From Anastrepha obliqua (Eukaryota; Arthropoda; Insecta; Diptera; Tephritidae), in NCBI RefSeq assembly GCF_027943255.1, contig NC_072893.1, positions 101,997,784 to 102,061,783 of the forward strand: a stretch of 64,000 nucleotides of DNA, written 5' to 3'. Position numbers and translations under genes: made by a program. Each line of letters begins with the position of its first letter. The first letter of the stretch is position 1. Shown here in pieces: positions 1-11,842 of the stretch. Below the pieces are notes generated by a model. It saw only the letters and a list, made by a program, of their open reading frames with translations. It searched no databases and was not told the DNA's origin.

Positions 1-160
1 TCCGGCTCCAAACGGCGGATACTCTTTGTGAGGAGCTTTTTCGTGGCAGAAATACAATCGGAGATTTACCATTGCCTGCCGAGGGACGACCGCGACTTGA
101 AAAAACTTTTCAATTTTAGCTTGATAGTCACGTCATATTTGGCTATGGCAGCCGCTTGAG
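1..160 (-). repeat. SINE-1 fragment (tRNA-derived SINE), 3' part cut by window edge
   Basis: This is a divergent copy of the dispersed repeat seen complete at 22317-22626 and 52702-53012. The body block around 'gaggagctttttcgtggcag' and 'ccattgcctgccgagg' is clear. The tRNA-like head on the minus strand is shortened: the box-A side near 125-160 remains and the box-B side is missing. The 3' tail lies outside the window. Confidence 0.75.
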
Positions 161-446
161 TCCATTTGTGAAAAGTCTTTTTTGGATGTTAAAAGCAATA
201 CCAATTTTTCTAGAGTTTCTAAAATGGCATCTCATCGAAAATTGAAATGTAAACTTGCGGCCTATGGTGTTCATTCTATGTTTTCGAAGTGGATCATGTA
301 TTACTTATATTAAAGGCGTTTTATTGCTGTAGTTGATAGTATAGAGTGGGCCACGTAAAATTTGCTTCTTGAATCGGCTATAACAACAAAACTAATCAAT
401 ATTTTTTCAAACTTTTTCTTTTATTTTGAAGATTGAACATTGTCAT

Positions 447-1495
447 TTATGAATGAAAAATAATATCGTTCAAATGACTGCCACGACTATCTTTACAGTA
501 GGCCATTCGATCAACCCAATTTTTAAGCACATTTTCGATTGTTTGTGCTCCAATTTCATGAATGGCAACTTCGATTTCGTGTTTTAAAGCATCAATCGTC
601 TCTGGATGGTTCGCATAGCATTTGGAGCTTAAATCATAGCTCCGAGGCGGCCAATTGATATCAGATTTTGGCTGATTATTAGGTTTTCAAAAACGGTAGC
701 CAAAAGTTCGAGTGTAACTTTGGCAGTGTGACAAGTTGCACCGTCCTGTTGAATCCAAATATCTTCCAAGTCATCCTCTTCAATTTTTGGAAACAACTGG
801 TTGAGCATGTCACGGTAACGCTCGCCATTTACTGTAACCGCGGCTTCTCGCTCATTTTCGAAAAAAATGGCACGATGATGCCGCCAGAGCAAAACCGCAC
901 CAAACAGTGACCCGTTGTGGATGCATTTGCTTCTCTACAGTAAGGTGTGGATTTTCTGAGCCCCAAATCCGACAATTTTGCTTATTGACGTGACCACCGA
1001 TGTGAAAATGAGCTTCATCAGAAAAGATGATATTTCCGTAAAAATGCTCATCTTCGGTCAAACGATTTTCTGCCCATTGAACGAACCAAAAATGCATTGG
1101 ATGGTCATTAGGCTTCAGTTTGTGCACCAATTGAACTTTGTGAGCCTTCATACCGAGGTCTTTATGCAAAATTCTCCTCAAAGAAGTGCGTGAAATGTTC
1201 AATTCTTGAGAACGATGACGAGTTGAGGTTGTTAGATGTTCACGCATATTTTCGGCTATAGCAGCAATGTTTTCGGGTGTACGCACTGTAGGAGCACGTT
1301 CACGTGTTTTTTTATCCTTTAACGATCCACTTTCACGAACACGATTAACAAATTGATCTACAAACTGTCTTGTTGGCATATCTTTTTCTTTGGATTTTTT
1401 TTTTTCAAATTTGTCACAGTTTGAGTAGAAGACTCACCACTTTGGAAATAGGTTTTCAATATTTCCCAATTTTGTTCAAGCGTATAGCGACCCAT
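447..1495 (-). pseudogene. DD41D transposase pseudogene
   Basis: The product would be a DDE/D transposase that cuts and pastes the element. The start is the ATG at 1493-1495, which gives the N-terminus MGRYTLEQNWEI typical of the family, and the stop is at 447-449. In order, the coding strand shows an N-terminal helix-turn-helix region, HRSQELNISRTSLRRIL, the first catalytic aspartate in FSDEAHF, VNKQNCRIW, VTVWCG, and the second aspartate in QQDGATCHTA. The third aspartate should follow NWPPRS about 41 residues later, but the sequence passes from DLSS straight to KCYANHPET, so that segment is deleted. There are also frameshifts near 1375-1400 and 850-890. The expected length is about 349 codons, so most of the gene is present. 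It cannot be functional. Confidence 0.85.
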
Positions 1496-1517
1496 TTCGT
1501 AAATGTTAAACTTTTAA

Positions 1518-2238
1518 GGGGGGACCCTCATTTAGACGGTCGAAAAATGCATCATTTTTGGGAATTTTTTTCTCAGGTAAAATAACTTCAAACGTTTTGT
1601 AATTCATAAAGTACTTTAATAAATGTCTTGACTGTCTACAAAAATTTTCGGAGAAGAAAAAAAACATTTTAAGTATGGAAATATACACCTCGTCCATGGC
1701 ACCTCATTCTATCTGTGTACATTCTAGCGCTCTGAATTTTTTTCTGAAATAAAAAAACCAAATTTTTTTTAAAACTTTAGGATAATACCTTCGATGTGAC
1801 ATTTTGATTTAAAAAAAAAATGTCGAAATTGATATTTTTTACCCAGTTTTATGTTAAAAGTGATTTTTCATGCATAAAAATTGACTTTAAAATTACAAAA
1901 AAATATGAAAATCTTTTTTTTTAAAAAAACACTTAATGTCACATTGAAAACAATTTAATTATCTTTAAAATGAGCTATTGTAAAGCCTGATTGGTTCAAT
2001 ACAGCGTTCTCAATTGTGTACACAAAATCGAAAAATGATGTTTCGAGAAAAACGCGTTTAAAGTTTTGGATACAGGCGATCAGGCCACCCGTCGCGTCCT
2101 GTTAAAAATTTTGTCACTCCTTCAAAAATACAGATATCGACTTGAAATTTTGAAAGTATATTCTCAAATAGTTGTAGAATAGATTAAAATTATTTCCAAA
2201 AAATCGATTTTTTTGACCCGATAAATGAGGGTCCCCCC
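1518..2238. mobile_element. 721-bp MITE flanked by TTAA
   Basis: The two ends are perfect inverted repeats of 17 bp (GGGGGGACCCTCATTTA). The 4-bp duplication TTAA lies directly outside them, at 1514-1517 and 2239-2242. There is no coding capacity, and the interior is AT-rich. A TTAA duplication is known for piggyBac and Kolobok transposases, but the G-run terminus does not match the piggyBac elements in this window, so the mobilising family is not settled. It inserted into the 5' part of the DD41D element at 350-2330 and is therefore younger than that copy. Confidence 0.8.
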
Positions 2239-2334
2239 TTAAGTAAATTATGAACACATTTGACATGTCATTTGTGTTACCATTCTCAAAAAAATAGATG
2301 GTTCAAAAACCAACCGCTATATGGCAAATTTAAA

Positions 2335-2525
2335 TCCTTTCAGATCTCTTTACTTTTATTCAAAGTATGGCTCCTAACAATTATATGTGAAAAATTACAT
2401 CATTTAAATGTCCACTATGAGTCATCATTTAATGTCCAACGTCATGAATGCGTCATTGTTCGGAACGTCGAGATATCGATGTTGAAGGTTGTTCAGCAAC
2501 AGTGTATGCTACAGCAGCAAAATTC
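2335..2525 (-). pseudogene. Internally deleted DD41D transposase remnant
   Basis: On the minus strand, about 2520 down to 2465 reads VAEQPSTSISRRSEQ, the N-terminal helix-turn-helix motif of DD41D transposases. Shortly after, it reads HLNDVIFHI and a stop, the family's C-terminal motif. The catalytic core between them is absent. The downstream sequence near 2335-2430 resembles 12380-12470, beside another remnant, so the two probably belong to one subfamily. Confidence 0.5.
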
Positions 2526-2733
2526 TCAACAGAATTAATTAAATTTTTCTCTTTACTCTCTAATAACTACTTTTTTCTTTTTTCCTAATCTACCTTTTCT
2601 CTTCCTAGTATCAAAGCGGTATTTTATTATTGTTGTTAAGTTATATTGGATTGTTTTGTTAATGAAAACTTCTAAACATTTTCATGTTAAAGTACTATTA
2701 AATGATCTTAATCTTTCTCTGTACTTCTTATTC
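2526..2733. other. AT-rich spacer, nothing recognised
   Basis: There is no repeat or coding signal here beyond short T-rich runs. Confidence 0.5.
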
Positions 2734-3200
2734 TTAATTGGCGCGATAACCGCTTACGCGATTTTGGCCGAGTTTAACAAAGCGTGACAGTCATTTCTTT
2801 CTCGTGCTAACCGGCGCCAATTGGACACACCAAGTGAGGCCAAGTCCCACCTGATCTTTCCAACGCAGAGGAGGCCTTACTCTTCCTCTACTACGACCAG
2901 CTGGTACCGCATCGAATGCTTTCATGGATGGATCTTTATTCGCTGCGCTATGTCTATGTCGTCATAAAGCTCATACTGCTCATAGTTCCATGGCCTGCGA
3001 TATTCGCCGTTTCCAACGTGCAAAGGTCCAAAAATCTTTCGCAGAATCTTTCTCTCAAACACTCCAAGCGTCGCTTCTTCGGATGTTGTCATCGTCCGCG
3101 CTTCTGCGCCATGTTTAGGACGGGCATGGTGAGAGCCTTGTAGAGTGTTAGTTTTGTTCGTGGAGAGAGGATTTTACTACTCAGATGCCTTAGTCCAAAG
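2734..3200 (-). mobile_element. LINE-C copy 2, 3' end of an RTE-like LINE
   Basis: The minus strand matches the end of the LINE at 18243-20030. It carries the segment encoding LTLYK, the block around a long match to FERKILRKIFGPLHV, and the YELYDDIDIAQRI region, all broken by frameshifts. This copy keeps about 230 bp of 3' sequence that the longer copy has lost. It ends with the tail blocks CTCGGCCAAAA and CGCGCCAATTAAG (2734-2775), with exactly 18 nt between CTCGGCCAA and CGCGCCAATTA. The 5' side is truncated, as is usual for LINEs. Confidence 0.8.
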
Positions 3201-3429
3201 TAGCAAAGTTACTCTGTACTACATATATGTACTACATATATAATATGAAACGAAAAGTTTTTGTTCTGCAAGTCCTTTTCTATCCTCGACATAACCTGTT
3301 TTTTTAATTTTTTTTAACAACGTTTGAATTGTCGACTCATTCGAATGATTATTTCCACCAAAATAATTACGAATTTTGCTATATGTTGTTCTTAAAGATG
3401 TTAAAGATTAATAATAAATATATAATTAG

Positions 3430-3580
3430 CGTGAACACTTCTGTTAGGTATTTGGCCGAGTACACTGCCATTGCCTGCCTAAGGGCGACCGCTATTAGAA
3501 AAAAGTTTTTCTTTATTTTGGCGTTTCATATACGGAGATTCGAACCAACGAACCCCAGCAGGGTTCCCTCTTAATTTTCT
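3430..3580 (-). repeat. SINE-1 copy with internal deletion
   Basis: The 3' tail ('gcgtgaacacttctgttagg', then 'ttggccgag') jumps straight to 'tgccattgcctgcc', removing about 100 bp of the body. A degraded box-B ('gagattcgaacc') follows near 3535-3546. The spacer belongs to the CTAACAG subfamily also found at 43068 and 52702. Confidence 0.75.
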
Positions 3581-5396
3581 ACTAAAGAAGGAGATAATGG
3601 GTTTCTCCTGCTAGTTGATAATTCGCTGCTGAGGACGAAGAGGAGACTGTTTGTTCAGGCTCTTATGGAACTTTTGTTGAGATTGAACCTTGAGATTTAG
3701 TGGATTGTTTTTGACACATGGTTCCTATTTTGTTCCATATTTGCTCATCAATGTCTTGATATACAACGCTAATGCCACACCTCATTGAATTTTCGATTAA
3801 TTCCATACTTTTTCGGATTTGTAGAACCTCAGTAAATTTTTTTAATACTTTTTTGTTAAATAGTACCAATTTTTCACATCCACAACGATGGCAAAAAAGA
3901 AAGGAATAATTGCCGATGAAGACGTGATTTTATTGAAGACGGCACAATCCCATACAAACTAAACGTTACGGGGTTGTTGCCAAAGTTGCTAACAAACTTG
4001 TAATCCTCTATTGAAACAAATTAGAAGGCTGAACAAAATCGCTGTATAAAACAATTTTCTTGAAAGATATTGCATCACTTTGAACTACAAATCTATGGCG
4101 ATGGTGTAGAAAGTTCGTATGTTGTTTACATGAAAAATGATACAAAAGCGAGTTCGTTAATGTTGAAGTACTTGAATCGGAATCGTGTACGTATAAATAT
4201 TGTATTTAAACTTGAAGTGTATCGTGAATAAGTATCATGTGTATGTATTTCGTGCACAAAACCGCGCACATACCATTCCCAGATACTTGGGTATGTAAGT
4301 ATGTAAAATGTATGTATGTAAGTCTATTCATATGACCCCTGCAAATCATGACAAATAACTGGGGCCAGCAAAAGTTTGTAAAGGTTTTTATTTCCGTCAG
4401 CACGAGTAGCTTTTCATCACATTCTCCCTACCACTCTGACCCCGCATCAATCAATTGTGAACGTGCATCACTCAACGATACGAAGGATAATCTAAAAGGA
4501 TGTGCAGGTTGAAGTTTATTTATGCGAATCAAAGCTGCAAAAATACATACATCTGAACAAATGAAATCGGAGCAAATGTTTGCATTTTCTTGATTTAGTA
4601 TTGATCCTGCAAGGAAGTCTACTGATGTCGAACTGGTGTATTTCTGTTAATATCATATCTATTTTCTTACTCTGCCTTGGTTACACAGAATGTTGGCAAC
4701 AATGACATTAAATTTTCATTCCAATAAAAATGACGACGATGACAATAATATTGATGAAATGATAGGAGCTTCAAGTGGCCTCTTTCTGTTGTCAAGGTTG
4801 TAAGTGCATGGAATTACTCTAATTTATTTCTTATACCAGAATAGTCCGGTATTCCAAGATCTCGCTATGCCTAATGAAAACCTTTTTATGTACAGTGCTC
4901 GCTCGGCAACGTGAACACTCCAAAATGTGAGCACCTCAAAACGCGAACAAAATATTTTGTACATTGGCTACTTTAAAACGTCATCAAGGCGAGAATGTTC
5001 TTCAACATGAACAATAAGAAATACAATGTTTCAAAGTTTGCATGTAAAGGGTGGTTAAGTTTTAAGGGCCGGTGTTGATTATGAATAAAATAAAATTTTT
5101 TTAGGAAATTATTGTCATTTCTCTTTTACTATGATAATACTGGTATGGCTCACTTACGTATGGAACAAAATATCGGCCAAAAAATCTGAAATCCTCTTTT
5201 TTTTGCAAAAGGGGTCGAGGGTAACTTACTTAGAAAATAGTATGATGTTGGCAGTTTTAAAAGAAAAGCAAGGAGCTCAGAGCATTTACATACATATATA
5301 TATAACATAAAATTCGACCCACTCAGTACAGAAGGCCCTTCCTCATTATCGCAATGCTTTTATTTTGTCTGTCTAAAAATTAGCTTGAACGAAGCT
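3581..5396. other. 1.8-kb spacer, nothing recognised
   Basis: Short open frames (for example 3663-3869 on the minus strand) match no family I know. ATGT-type simple repeats occur near 4295-4320. An ATG-led stretch near 3888 is lysine-rich but stops quickly. Confidence 0.4.
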
Positions 5397-7740
5397 TTTT
5401 TTTTTGTCGGGACAACTAGAAAGTGCAGCACTCAGACATTAATTAAGTCCATTGTACTACACTTGGATTCCCTTTTAATTTTCTTTAAATCTACCTGATC
5501 TCCGAAGAAATCTGAGTAGATCTTGTGGTGCCAAGGAGCCAAGATGTTCGCTTCTTAACACATCAGTGCCAAAGACCTCAAACCTGCTTCGAGCGAAGAC
5601 GGGGCAGACGCACAGGAAGTGGTTCGCCGTCTCATCCTCCTCTTCATAAGCTGGACAGAGTACACTGTCTGAGATGCCCAACCTTTCCATGTGCTTCGCC
5701 CACAGAAAGTGGCCCGTCATCAGTCCAACCAGACGTCTGCACTCCCCTCTGCCTAATGACAGAAGGGTTTGCGACAGTCGATTGGACATGACAGGTAACA
5801 TCAATTTAGTCCATCCACAGCCTCTTTCAGCCCCTAGTTACCCATTTGTTATCCGTGGCTTTGATGGCCGCAGAAGGGAGTGGCAAAACGGGCTCTGGGC
5901 CAAAGAAGTTGGACTCAGAGCCCATCTTAGCTAAGGAGTCAGAGGTCTCGTTACCCGCGATACCCACGTGGCCCGGGACCCATGTTAGCATTAAGCTATT
6001 ATGTCTACCGACATAGTTCAGCCTGGACTTACAGGACTCGACTACACCTGATGTGGTTGGGAGCCTGTCTAAGGCCAAATTAAATAGTCATGGATTGACT
6101 TGTCAGTCGAAACTCCAAATTGAGGCGAACTTTATTTTATTATACAATTCTTATTCTAACCTAAGCTGCTGTCGCTTTGTTATTCCAGAGAATTTGATAT
6201 ATAAGTCAGTGTCAGCAGTTTCGGTGGGAAAGCGTTGCATTCCTTAACTGGCCATAAGCGCAGCTTGGCTGTCGCTGCAGACACATATAGATTTGCATCT
6301 CCATCGGTTTTCCACAACAAAGTTCATGGGTTCTTGAACTGCATACACCTTCGCTTGAAACACATATGCATGCATTCTAAGAGCAAAGTGCAGTTTTGTC
6401 CCGCTGGATTTTCCGTCGACTCCAGAGCCGAAGCCATGCTTGGTCCTGGAGCCATCCGTAAAAATGCGAATACAGTGTTTGCCGGGCTCATTTGCTAAGT
6501 TTTACCACAACTGATCACTGTATCTCTTTTCAAGTACGACTCTTGATGGCATGGAATCAAGGGCCATGGAGAGAATCGTTGGATCGATGTCCATGCCTTC
6601 TCTGCTTTCCAATGCCAGACAGGGGCCGTACCAGTTCCCATTGTGTTTCCGCTTGCAGATGGCCTTCAAGGCCTCTCCTTGGATGAAAGCATCAAGTGGT
6701 GGCAAACCCATCAGAGCACCTAATGCCGGGCCTGAAGTAGTCGGAAAAGCTCCGGTGCAACAGATGGCCACAGTGCGTTGTAGTCTCGATAAGGTCCTCC
6801 TGACTCCAACGTGAGAGGGTCTACTCATCCAGACCACTGATGCATAGGTGATCATAGGTCTTATTATAGCCCTGTAGATCCATAGGACCTTGCTAGGAGA
6901 AAGACCCCACGTTTTCCCAAAGACATCCTTGCACTGCCAGAAAGCTGTCAGTGCTTTGGATGCCTTTGTTTCAACGTGTGATTTCCATAGGAGCTTACTA
7001 TCGTGGATTACTCCAAGATATTTAATTTCCTTGGATAGCTAGATTGTGGCTCCTTTTAGCTTAGGCAGAACGAGTCCATCAAGCTTCCTTCTTCTCGTGA
7101 AGAGGACAATACTAGTATTGGCGGGATTTGCCGATAGCCCATTCGTACGGCACCAAGTGTCAATCCGATCCAGAGTTTTCTGCACTTTCCTGCAGATGTT
7201 CATAAGCGAAGGGCCTGTTACCAGGCCGAATCGTTTAAGGTGGTGAGAAGAGGATCGATTACCATGCACCAGAGCAATGGAGACAGCACACCGTCCTGAG
7301 GGCAACCTCTATTAACCCCGGATGACAGCAGCAGATCTTCGTCTGCTTGCACCGAGAGGATTCTTTGGGCCAGCATCGAACGAATCCAATTCACTAGCAC
7401 CCGGTCTACGCCATGTCTACTAGCAGAGCTACACATACTGTCAAAAGTGGCATTATCAAACGCGCCCTCTATGTCTAAAACGACGCCCATAGCGTAGTCC
7501 CTCTGTCGATGGCCAGCTCTACCCTAGCAACAAGGTTTTGCAGTGCCGACTCGCAGGATTTTCCACTCTGATAGGTATGCTGAAATGGAGACAGAGGGTG
7601 AGCCTTCAGCGACATCTGACGTATGCGAACCTTTCTTAAGCACTTTTCTTAACGCGTACGATATTTTCTGCTTCAGTGACTCCCCGTAAAATTGTCTGAG
7701 TAAAACTTTCGTAGAACACTTTAACCCGTTCATTGCCTTT
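5397..7740 (-). mobile_element. LINE-A copy 1, LOA/I-type LINE with reverse transcriptase and RNase H
   Basis: Read on the minus strand from 7740, the order is as follows. The reverse transcriptase comes first: FQHTYQSGKSCESAL near 7560-7600, LDIEGAFDNATF near 7440-7485, and GVNRGCPQDGVLSPLLW near 7270-7330. The thumb/connection region (ITYASVVWM onward, 6855-6502) follows, then RNase H, with FTDGSRT near 6440-6475, CSDSQAALMAL near 6255-6280, and WVPGHVGIAGNETSD near 5930-5985. A cysteine-histidine knuckle (LCPAYEEEDETANHFLCVCP, near 5580-5660) ends in LRFLRRSGRFKEN and a stop at 5475. A 3' UTR and a poly(A), seen as T10 at 5397-5406, close the element. Several frameshifts and stops and the solo-LTR insertion inactivate it. 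Only the later part of the reverse transcriptase is present, so the copy is 5'-truncated near 7740. The exact 5' breakpoint and its duplication could not be fixed. Confidence 0.85.
6078..6249 (-). mobile_element. Probable solo LTR inserted in LINE-A RNase H
   Basis: The 172-bp insert is flanked by the direct repeat GGCCA (6073-6077 and 6250-6254). The uninterrupted site is visible in LINE-A copy 3 near 50278-50290. Read on the minus strand, the insert starts AGTTAAGG and ends TTTAATT, with a TATATA-like box and an AATAAA signal inside, which is the layout of a gypsy-type LTR. It is short for an LTR and no internal retrotransposon is present, so it is a solo LTR or an unrelated small insert. 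Confidence 0.45.
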
Positions 7741-10585
7741 TTTAACGACTTTCATTATAGTTTTGAGAACTTTTCAAAAATGCCTATTAGTTAGGAGTTA
7801 GAGGGTTAAAATCTACTACGAAAAAATTTCACGTATAATTCTTTAGAAGTCTGATCACAGACATTTTATTTACAGTCGTTTTATACAGAATATTTTCGAT
7901 AAATTAATTGCACTTTCAGCCAAAACTTGAACCCCCAGTGAAAAAAAGGACTAATACTGTCTTCGGTAAAGTAGGTCTGGGAGATATCCTATTTCATAAT
8001 TACTAGCGTTTGTTCGTGTTGATTAATCACTGTTGGGCGGTGTTATTAAGAAAGTATTAGTTCTTCCTATACGAGTAAAATAAAATATCGAGACCCTTGG
8101 AGGGCTATCACTTTTAACTCCAATGTGCTAAGGTGTGGCTTTTGTGGCATGGATTAAATGGGCTTAATGAAAAGCAATTTCAGAGAGGTAATTACAAATG
8201 TGAAGATTTTTATAAAACTCAGCTTGTTTGATTGACAAATTTATTGTATTTATTAAATGAATTACTCGTATGCAAAGGACTATCTGCACGTGTACTTCTA
8301 GGCGCATTTTTTATCGGCATACATACATACATACATACGTAGGTATTTACATATGGTATTTTCCCAACCGCTCTCTCCTTTGAGCAAATTAAGAATTTTC
8401 AAAGAAAAAAAATAAACTCAATCGACGCAAAGATTGGGTAAGAAGGTCGTACCACCCTTTTCTTTTACCTTCAAACAATTTTACATTACCAGTCTTTTCG
8501 AAGTATTGAAATTTGTTGAAACCTAACATTTATACACATACACACAGAGGGGTTTGCCTTAAGAATTTAGGAGATTTCAGGAAATTTTCCTTGTTGTGTG
8601 TAATAGCTAAGGAAATAAGTCTAGATGTATTTGTATGTATGCTTGTGGAATGATTGAGGATGCTAATATCATTTCTGGCTGGACTGGCTTAAGTATTTTT
8701 AGCCATTTTTTAATAGCTAAAAAGCTATTTCAGCATACACACTTTCCTTTCGCTCAACTTGAATTGAGCTTAGGAATATCTTACATATGTGCCTGTGATG
8801 GATTCAATCGAAATGAGTTTCATTTATTGGTTTTAAGCACCTAAGCATGTGGAAATTAAAATCGGTAAAGCGAGGCAAGAAATTTTTCATTACATTCAAA
8901 GCGAGTAGAAAACCGGTGGAACTAATATAATATGGAACGTACAATGAGATGAGAATAACCCTGGCCTTGTACGGTTTTGGGTTTTTGTGGAAAAATAGTT
9001 AAGCACTTGATTTGGCAAATGGCTTCGATGCATTAGCCTAAATGCAAGGGACTTTCAAACATATGTATGTAGGTATTTAAAGTAGGTACAATTCAACGGC
9101 ACCAAGTATATCCTTCACTAATTCACTATTAAAATCTCATGGTATTTGGCGAGTACCTGTGGTTTTGCACACAAATAATACGATTTTGTTTTAAATCAGA
9201 CTCTGTATTATTATTATATTCAACAGATTTATCTCGTCACCAGCAAGAAAGCTCTTATCCATTTTAATATACTTAGGATAACAACTTAGTTAAAACTCCG
9301 AATTTTTATCAATTTTTTAGCTTATGGAATCCGTCATACGGTCGTCTAAAAATCTTGTTTATATCTGTATTCAGCGACCCAAAAACTATTTGAGTAAATC
9401 CGAAGACTTGAAAAAAATGCATCCACCATATGGAAGTCCGCGGAGTTTCAAACAAAACCGATAGTTTTTTTTTAAAAGTTTCCGCCATTTTTTGATTTCA
9501 ATTGCACACGGCATTCGAAAGGTATTTTTTCAGCATAAACCCATTAGAAAACTGTTCTCATAACATGGAACAGGTCAAACATAAATTGTGTCTATCAAAA
9601 GGGCCAAAAGTTGCATGAATTTAAAAAAATTTCTAATAAGTTGGAGACTGACTGACCGCCTACCAAAAACGTCAAATTGTAACTTAAGTGGCGCAACGGT
9701 AACACTAAGAAGAGCTTGGGTGATATTGAAAAACATATTGAATAACTGCTGCTGCATTTCCGGCACTTTGGATACTAAGGAAAGTCAAATAAGTTTTATG
9801 CAATCAAATATTTTAGTATGAAAAGCAGTATATATTTTTGCGCATAAATTTCTCAACTGGATACCTCAATAACTTGAGCTCCGAAAGGGTATTTAAATAC
9901 GAAATCAGCTTGTGAAATATAATATATTCAAGATTGAATATAGAACTTCATGCAATTTCATGCCATTATTAGCGGCATATCAGAAGCATAGCATATTTTA
10001 CTTGCATAAGTGTACCCCCGTAGGTATACAAAAATTAGAGCAGATGCGAAAAAATGAAGATTCGCAATTCACTAAAACCGCGCCATTTAGTAATTGTGTG
10101 ACTTCCTCGCAGTGCACATACGAGTACAAACTCAAAAGTACATGGAATTAAAAATTTGCATAGTTATGCAATCTGCTTATCCGAGTACACTCCCCAACAC
10201 GAGTATAATTAACAGCACAACTTATTTTATTTATTGTGTTGGGGAGATGCCGCCCTGAAGCAATAAAGCCAAAAGTAATTGCAAACAATTAAAGTAGTTT
10301 TGTCGTATCTTTTTCTCATTTTTAAGTGTAAGCGATAATAAAAAACATAAAGCAGTTACCGACCGTTATGGTAAACATAGGAATTCAGATAAAACTGAAA
10401 AGTAGAGGAATGCAGATTACCTTGTTCATGAATGAATATTTAATTCATTAAAAATACAAATACTCGGGTATGTTGCAAATGCTTGTACGTTTGCTTAGTA
10501 TATAGAATTTGCAGAGTTTGGGCACTTTTCGGATTTGCATAGTAACAATAAAGTAGATTTTTGGATGCATTTAATATGTGCATAC
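7741..10585. other. 2.8-kb AT-rich spacer
   Basis: No coding sequence is recognised. A CATA microsatellite lies at about 8317-8339 and ATGTATGT runs lie near 8627-8642 and 9062-9072. The open frames at 8635-8844, 9588-9821 and 9912-10151 resemble no known protein and have spacer-like composition. Confidence 0.45.
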
Positions 10586-10587
10586 TA

Positions 10588-11840
10588 CTGTGGGCAAAAA
10601 GTAAGCTGAATTTGGTTGTAAAATGAAAAATCTTTATTTATTCTTGTAAATCAATTTCAACCCCTTCAAAATAGTCCCCTCTCGATGAAATACACTTATG
10701 CCAACGATTTTTCCAATCCCCTAAACATGCCAAATAGTCCATTTCCGGTATAGCCATCAGCACCTTCTTTGATTCAGCTTTTATCTCCTCAATCGACTCG
10801 AAACGCGTTCCCCTGAGTGGTCTCTTGAGTTTGGGAATAGCCAGAAGTCACACGGAGCCAAATCAGGCGAATACGGTGGTTGCGGAACGATATGCGTGGA
10901 ATTTTTGGCGAAATGGTCACGAAGAACGAGTGCAGTGTGAGACGGTGCATTATCGTGATGCAAAAACCAAGAGTTGTTGGCCCATAATTCTGGTCTTTTT
11001 AGACGAATTGCTTCACGTAAACGAAGCATAACGCTCAAATAATATTCCTTATTAACAGTTTGGCCAGGTGGAAGGAATTCATTTGAACGACTTTGACGTG
11101 CTCTTTTCGGTCTGGCCTCGCCTTTAGCACGATATTCGCTTGATTCGCTCAGTTGTTTCAGGGTCGTAAGCATAAATCCAAGTCTCATCTCCTGTAATGA
11201 TGCATTTGAGCTTGTCCTGATAGTCTGAAAGCATTGTTTCACACACATCAACGCGACGACTTTTTTCCAAGAAATTGAGTGTTGTCGGTACCAAACGAGA
11301 TTTGACTTTTCGTAGGTCCAAATGGTCTTTTAAAATGGTTTTCACAGATCCTTCTGATATTCCGATCATATCAGTAAGGTCTTTAACCGTCAACCAACGA
11401 TTTTTGAGCACTATCTCCTTCACTTTATTGACGTGTTGGTCATCTGTTGACGTCGATGGTCGTCCGGAGCGCTCCAAGTCATCAACACGTTCTCGACCCT
11501 CTTTGAAGTCTTTGTACCACTTATAAACATTTTTCAGCGACATGATCGAATCACCAAATGCCTTCTGCATGCTAAACGTTTCCGCAGCCGAAATTTCATT
11601 CCGCAAACAAAATTTGATGGCACTTCTCTGCTCAATCAAATCAGACATTGTAAAAATCGAAAAATGCACTCTTGGTCGTTTGGTAAACGCAAGCGTAAAT
11701 ATATTACTGATAATGACATTCCCATGAAAGTTGGCCCAGATGTTATTAACAATGCTGCCAACTCATGAAAAAAATAACTAGAGCGAAATTTTAATCCCGC
11801 GAACTTTGACAAATAAATTCACCTTCCTTTTTGCCCACAG
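10588..11840 (-). mobile_element. Mariner (DD34D) element, 1253 bp, complete ends
   Basis: The terminal inverted repeats are about 28 bp. They read CTGTGGGCAAAAAGTAAGCT at 10588, and CTGTGGGCAAAAAGGAAGGT inward from 11840 on the other strand. The canonical TA duplication flanks them at 10586-10587 and 11841-11842. The single gene inside is a broken transposase. Confidence 0.9.
10638..11648 (-). pseudogene. Mariner DD34D transposase pseudogene
   Basis: The start is taken at MSDLIEQRSAIKF (ATG at 11646-11648) and the stop at 10638-10640 follows DYFEGVEIDLQE. Visible in order are the paired helix-turn-helix region (residues about 1-110, including GRERVDDLERSGRPSTS and LTVKDLTDMIGISEGSV), the first aspartate in ITGDETWIYAYD, the second in HHDNAPSHT, and the third in YSPDLAPCDFWLF. 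The spacing from the second to the third is 34 residues, the mariner signature, so all three catalytic residues survive. It is inactive because of a frameshift near 11150-11200, an in-frame loss of about 17 residues between RQSRS and NEFLPPGQTVN, and a frameshift after WLF near 10835. It closely matches the mariner transposase pattern, not Tc1. Confidence 0.88.
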
Positions 11841-11842
11841 TA

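Larger units (their letters stand above)
350..2330 (-). mobile_element. Decayed DD41D (rosa-like) IS630/Tc1/mariner element, interrupted by a MITE
   Basis: The element holds a broken transposase gene on the minus strand (447-1495) between weakly matching ends: GGCCACGTA near 357, and TGCCATATA read on the minus strand near 2325. The 721-bp MITE at 1518-2238 sits in its 5' untranslated part. Without the MITE the element would be about 1.26 kb, which fits the 1.3-kb relatives at 23424-24734 and 32346-33638. The exact ends are uncertain because the terminal repeats have diverged and no TA duplication is obvious. Confidence 0.6.
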
